Shown here in pieces: positions 7,009 through 8,624 of a stretch of DNA of 8,624 nt. Below the pieces are notes generated by a model that saw only the letters and a program-made list of their open reading frames with translations, searched no databases and was not told the origin of the DNA. Position 1 is the first letter of the stretch. Every line of letters begins with the position of its first letter. Source of the DNA: Pseudomonadota bacterium. GTDB taxonomy: Bacteria; Pseudomonadota; Alphaproteobacteria; Caulobacterales; Caulobacteraceae. A program made the position numbers and the translations under genes. The DNA lies in assembly GCA_023445955.1 (NCBI GenBank), contig JAEXJH010000327.1, positions 1-8,624 of the forward strand. Reading direction: 5' to 3'.

Positions 7009-7021
7009 CGTCGTAACGACG
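7009..7021. promoter_or_regulatory. 13-bp dyad before the decarboxylase operon
   Basis: CGTCGT-A-ACGACG is a perfect 13-bp inverted repeat, 14 bp upstream of the GTG at 6994. If translation begins there, the dyad sits in the leader or promoter and could be an operator. If translation begins at 7054, it lies inside the coding region and is incidental. No convincing -35/-10 pair is visible between 7090 and 6995. Confidence 0.25.
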
Positions 7022-7089
7022 TCTCGCCCGCGCGATCCCCTCACCGGATTTCACCGTTCTCCCAAGGACGCGCGAGCAGAGCCGCAACG

Positions 7090-7119
7090 AAAAAGGGGCG
7101 CTCCGAAGAGCGCCCCTTT
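7090..7119 (-). terminator. Rho-independent terminator of rpoH
   Basis: On the minus strand an 11-bp perfect stem, AAAGGGGCGCT (7119-7109) with AGCGCCCCTTT (7102-7092), has a 6-nt loop and ends in five T (7094-7090). It begins 24 bp after the rpoH stop codon. A smaller hairpin, CTCAC/GTGAG (7124-7128 with 7133-7137), lies between the stop and the terminator. This separates rpoH from the same-strand decarboxylase operon, which should therefore have its own promoter. Confidence 0.85.
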
Positions 7120-7143
7120 CCGTCTCACGCTTGTGAGTAGGTG

Positions 7144-8031
7144 CTAGGCGTCGACCATGTTCTTGGCGATGGCCGCCTCGCGCATGGTCTTCTGCAGCTT
7201 TTCGAACGCCCGGACCTCGATCTGGCGCACGCGCTCGCGGCTGACGCCGTACTGGGCGGCCAGTTCTTCCAGGGTGGTCGGGTCGTCCTTCAGGCGGCGC
7301 TCGGTCAGGATGTGACGCTCGCGGTCGGTCAGCTCGACCATCGCTTCTTCCAGAAGCGACATCCGCAGCGACTTTTCCTCGTTCTCGGCGACGACGGTCT
7401 CTTGCGAGACTTGATCGTCATCGGCCAGCCAGTCCTGCCACTCGCTTTCGCCGTCCGTGCGCAGCGGCGCGTTCAGCGAGGCGTCGGGGCCCGACAGGCG
7501 GCGGTTCATCGAGATGACTTCGCTGTCCAGCACGCCCAGCTTGGTGGCGATGGCGCTGACCTGGTCAGGATGCAGGTCGCCTTCCTGGAAGGCGGCGATC
7601 TGGCTCTTGGCCTTGCGCAGGTTGAAGAACAGCTTCTTCTGCGCGGCGGTCGTGCCCATCTTCACCAGCGACCACGAGCGCAGGATGTATTCCTGGATCG
7701 AGGCGCGGATCCACCACATGGCGTAGGTGGCCAGGCGGAAGCCCTTCTCGGGTTCGAACTTCTTGACGGCCTGCATCAGGCCGACATTGCCTTCCGAGAT
7801 CACTTCGCCGATCGGCAGGCCATAGCCGCGATAGCCCATGGCGATCTTGGCGACGAGACGCAGGTGCGACGTGACCATCTTGTGGGCGGCGGCGGAGTCC
7901 TGATGCTCTTTCCAGCGTTGGGCGAGCATGAACTCCTCGTCCTTCGGCAGCATCGGGAACTTGCGGATCTCGGTGAGATAACGCGACAGGCCGCCGTCCG
8001 GCGACATCACCGATAGAGAATTCACGGCCAT
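7144..8031 (-). CDS. rpoH: RNA polymerase sigma-32 factor, heat-shock sigma RpoH
   Basis: This 295-aa sigma-70-family factor directs RNA polymerase to heat-shock promoters (chaperones, proteases). The diagnostic RpoH box QKKLFFNLR lies at 131-139. Region 2 is intact: EVISEGNVGLMQAVKKFEP (core binding, from residue 76) and RLATYAMWWIRASIQEYIL (99-117, -10 recognition). Region 4.2 is TTLEELAAQYGVSRERVRQIE (start 252), the -35 helix-turn-helix. The N-terminus MAVNSLSVMSPDGGLSRYL matches alphaproteobacterial RpoH. ATG 8031 is preceded by AAGAAG and further up by AAGGGG; no strong ribosome site decides between it and Met9. In Caulobacter crescentus rpoH is known to have a housekeeping and a sigma-32 promoter. 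I could not locate either convincingly here. It is divergent from the holin-like gene and ends at its own terminator. Confidence 0.97.
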   Translation of the reverse strand: MAVNSLSVMSPDGGLSRYLTEIRKFPMLPKDEEFMLAQRWKEHQDSAAAHKMVTSHLRLVAKIAMGYRGYGLPIGEVISEGNVGLMQAVKKFEPEKGFRLATYAMWWIRASIQEYILRSWSLVKMGTTAAQKKLFFNLRKAKSQIAAFQEGDLHPDQVSAIATKLGVLDSEVISMNRRLSGPDASLNAPLRTDGESEWQDWLADDDQVSQETVVAENEEKSLRMSLLEEAMVELTDRERHILTERRLKDDPTTLEELAAQYGVSRERVRQIEVRAFEKLQKTMREAAIAKNMVDA

Positions 8032-8082
8032 ACTTCTTATATCCCCTTGCGTGCGGATCCGCTGCTCAAGTGCGCGCGATCA

Positions 8083-8098
8083 TCCCTCACACGAGGGA
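8083..8098. repeat. Short inverted repeat in the rpoH leader
   Basis: TCCCTC (8083-8088) and GAGGGA (8093-8098) form a 6-bp stem with a 4-nt loop, about 52 bp before the rpoH start codon. In the rpoH message it would be a small 5' hairpin. The rest of the 220-bp region between rpoH and the holin-like gene (8032-8251) holds the dyad and ribosome-site hairpin described separately, and GTAA repeated at 8133 and 8144 (11-bp period). A TACAAT on the minus strand (8176-8171) matches a -10 box at 5 of 6 positions but lacks a matching -35. Confidence 0.3.
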
Positions 8099-8205
8099 CT
8101 AGATAGTTCGCGAAGCTGCGGTTTGAAGAGCGGTAACGCATTTGTAATGTCCGAGTTGCCCGCTTGGATATTGTACGAATGCGGCGTGACTTTGATCCGC
8201 CGTGC

Positions 8206-8218
8206 GATTGGGCCAATC
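8206..8218. promoter_or_regulatory. Perfect dyad GATTGG-G-CCAATC upstream of the holin-like gene
   Basis: A 13-bp perfect inverted repeat with a single central base lies 33 bp before the start codon at 8252. It may be an operator or the left member of two alternative RNA hairpins, since it shares C8218 with the ribosome-site hairpin that follows. Confidence 0.35.
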
Positions 8219-8242
8219 TTCCCCTGAATCCGAAAGGGGGAG
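8218..8242 (+). promoter_or_regulatory. Hairpin that would hide the ribosome-binding site
   Basis: The Shine-Dalgarno stretch AGGGGGAG (8235-8242, 9 nt before the ATG at 8252) can pair over its full length with CTTCCCCT (8218-8225). This gives an 8-bp stem with one G-U pair and a 9-nt loop. In the transcript this would block ribosome access. The loop contains GAATC (8226-8230), a GANTC motif methylated by CcrM in Caulobacter. Whether the transcript starts upstream of 8218 is unknown. Confidence 0.4.
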
Positions 8243-8251
8243 TCGCCTCGC

Positions 8252-8611
8252 ATGTTCCGTTTCATCTTCCGCATCCTGATCGCCGCCGCGGGCCTGTGGC
8301 TTTCGGACCGCCTGATCGCCGGCGTGGTCGCCCAGGGCTGGACCACCCTGCTGATCGCCGGCTTTCTGCTGGGGCTGGTCAACGCCATCGTGCGGCCGGT
8401 GGTGACGGTGCTGACCTTCCCGCTGACCATGCTGACGCTGGGTCTGTTCCTGCTGGTGGTGAACGCGGCGATGATCGGCCTGGTGTCGCTGTTTGTGCCC
8501 GGCATGGAGGTCCACGGCCTGTGGGCGGGCGTGCAGGCGGCGATCGTCACGGGTGTCGTCAGCTGGGTCGGGCAGGTGGTGATGGGGGATGCGAAGAGGG
8601 AGCGGGACTAG
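8252..8611 (+). CDS. Phage-holin-4 / YvlD-type small membrane protein
   Basis: This 119-aa protein is almost entirely hydrophobic, with four predicted membrane helices at about 4-26, 31-51, 56-82 and 90-111 and a short basic/acidic tail, DAKRERD. The segment LVNAIVRPVVTVLTFPLTML (from residue 42), with Asn44, Arg48-Pro49 and the LTFPLT turn, is characteristic of the Mycobacterial-4-TMS phage holin family (PF04020). Despite the name, most chromosomal members are not in prophages, and their role at the inner membrane is not defined; Bacillus YvlD is a relative linked with envelope stress. No endolysin or other phage gene is nearby, so lysis is unlikely. ATG 8252 is chosen from the strong AGGGGGAG at 9 nt. 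It is divergent from rpoH across 220 bp. Confidence 0.9.
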   Translation: MFRFIFRILIAAAGLWLSDRLIAGVVAQGWTTLLIAGFLLGLVNAIVRPVVTVLTFPLTMLTLGLFLLVVNAAMIGLVSLFVPGMEVHGLWAGVQAAIVTGVVSWVGQVVMGDAKRERD

Positions 8612-8624
8612 CGCTCACCCAACC

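Noticed and set aside
5981..7147. Plus-strand open frame of 388 codons opposite the decarboxylase
   Set aside because: Antisense shadow. It also runs through the rpoH terminator.
7141..8016. Plus-strand open frame of 291 codons opposite rpoH
   Set aside because: Antisense to an intact, strongly recognised sigma factor, with no independent domain or ribosome site.
8133..8147. CtrA site in the rpoH leader (TTAC-N7-TTAC on the minus strand)
   Set aside because: Spacing is right, but each half-site differs from TTAA, so the match is only 6 of 8 and not distinctive.
8080..8550. Minus-strand frames across the rpoH upstream region and the holin-like gene
   Set aside because: Composition is atypical and they are antisense to a clear four-helix membrane protein with a strong ribosome site. 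They would also cover the rpoH leader.
8252..8611. Prophage lysis gene
   Set aside because: The holin family name suggests phage, but there is no endolysin, integrase or structural gene nearby, and family members are commonly chromosomal.

Overview
The window is GC-rich, with strongly G/C-biased third codon positions. It looks like alphaproteobacterial chromosome, most likely Caulobacterales (Caulobacter or a close relative). Three things point there: a 295-aa sigma-32 factor with alphaproteobacterial character, a TonB receptor of the type greatly expanded in Caulobacter and Xanthomonas, and a GC-rich intergenic repeat of a style I associate with Caulobacter. The assignment is from recognition, not from a search. 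I see no phage, transposon, CRISPR, tRNA or rRNA.

Layout, left to right. Positions 1-270 hold a REP-like palindromic repeat, a terminator for a gene outside the window, and a leader with tandem repeats and a CtrA-like site. This leads into a secreted TonB-dependent outer-membrane receptor (271-2991, +), which ends at a strong terminator (3019-3047). Four genes then converge on it from the right: a group II PLP-dependent decarboxylase (5501-6994), a TPR/ATP-grasp ligase-like protein (4287-5504), a small papain/C39-like cysteine-hydrolase candidate (3820-4290) and an alpha/beta hydrolase (3058-3774). The first three overlap by 4 bp ATGA junctions and must be one translationally coupled unit. 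The hydrolase follows after 45 bp and may also have its own promoter. Next come the rpoH terminator (7090-7119) and rpoH (7144-8031, -). A 220-bp divergent intergenic region separates rpoH from a small four-helix membrane protein of the phage-holin-4 / YvlD type (8252-8611, +).

The most interesting part is the decarboxylase, ATP-grasp and cysteine-hydrolase operon. Its logic (make an amine, join it to a carboxylate with ATP, cut or transfer an amide) resembles a small amide-forming biosynthetic route. Methanofuran biosynthesis (MfnA decarboxylase plus MfnD ATP-grasp ligase) is a known precedent for the first two steps. I do not recognise this three-gene set as a characterised pathway, and its substrate cannot be read from the sequence.
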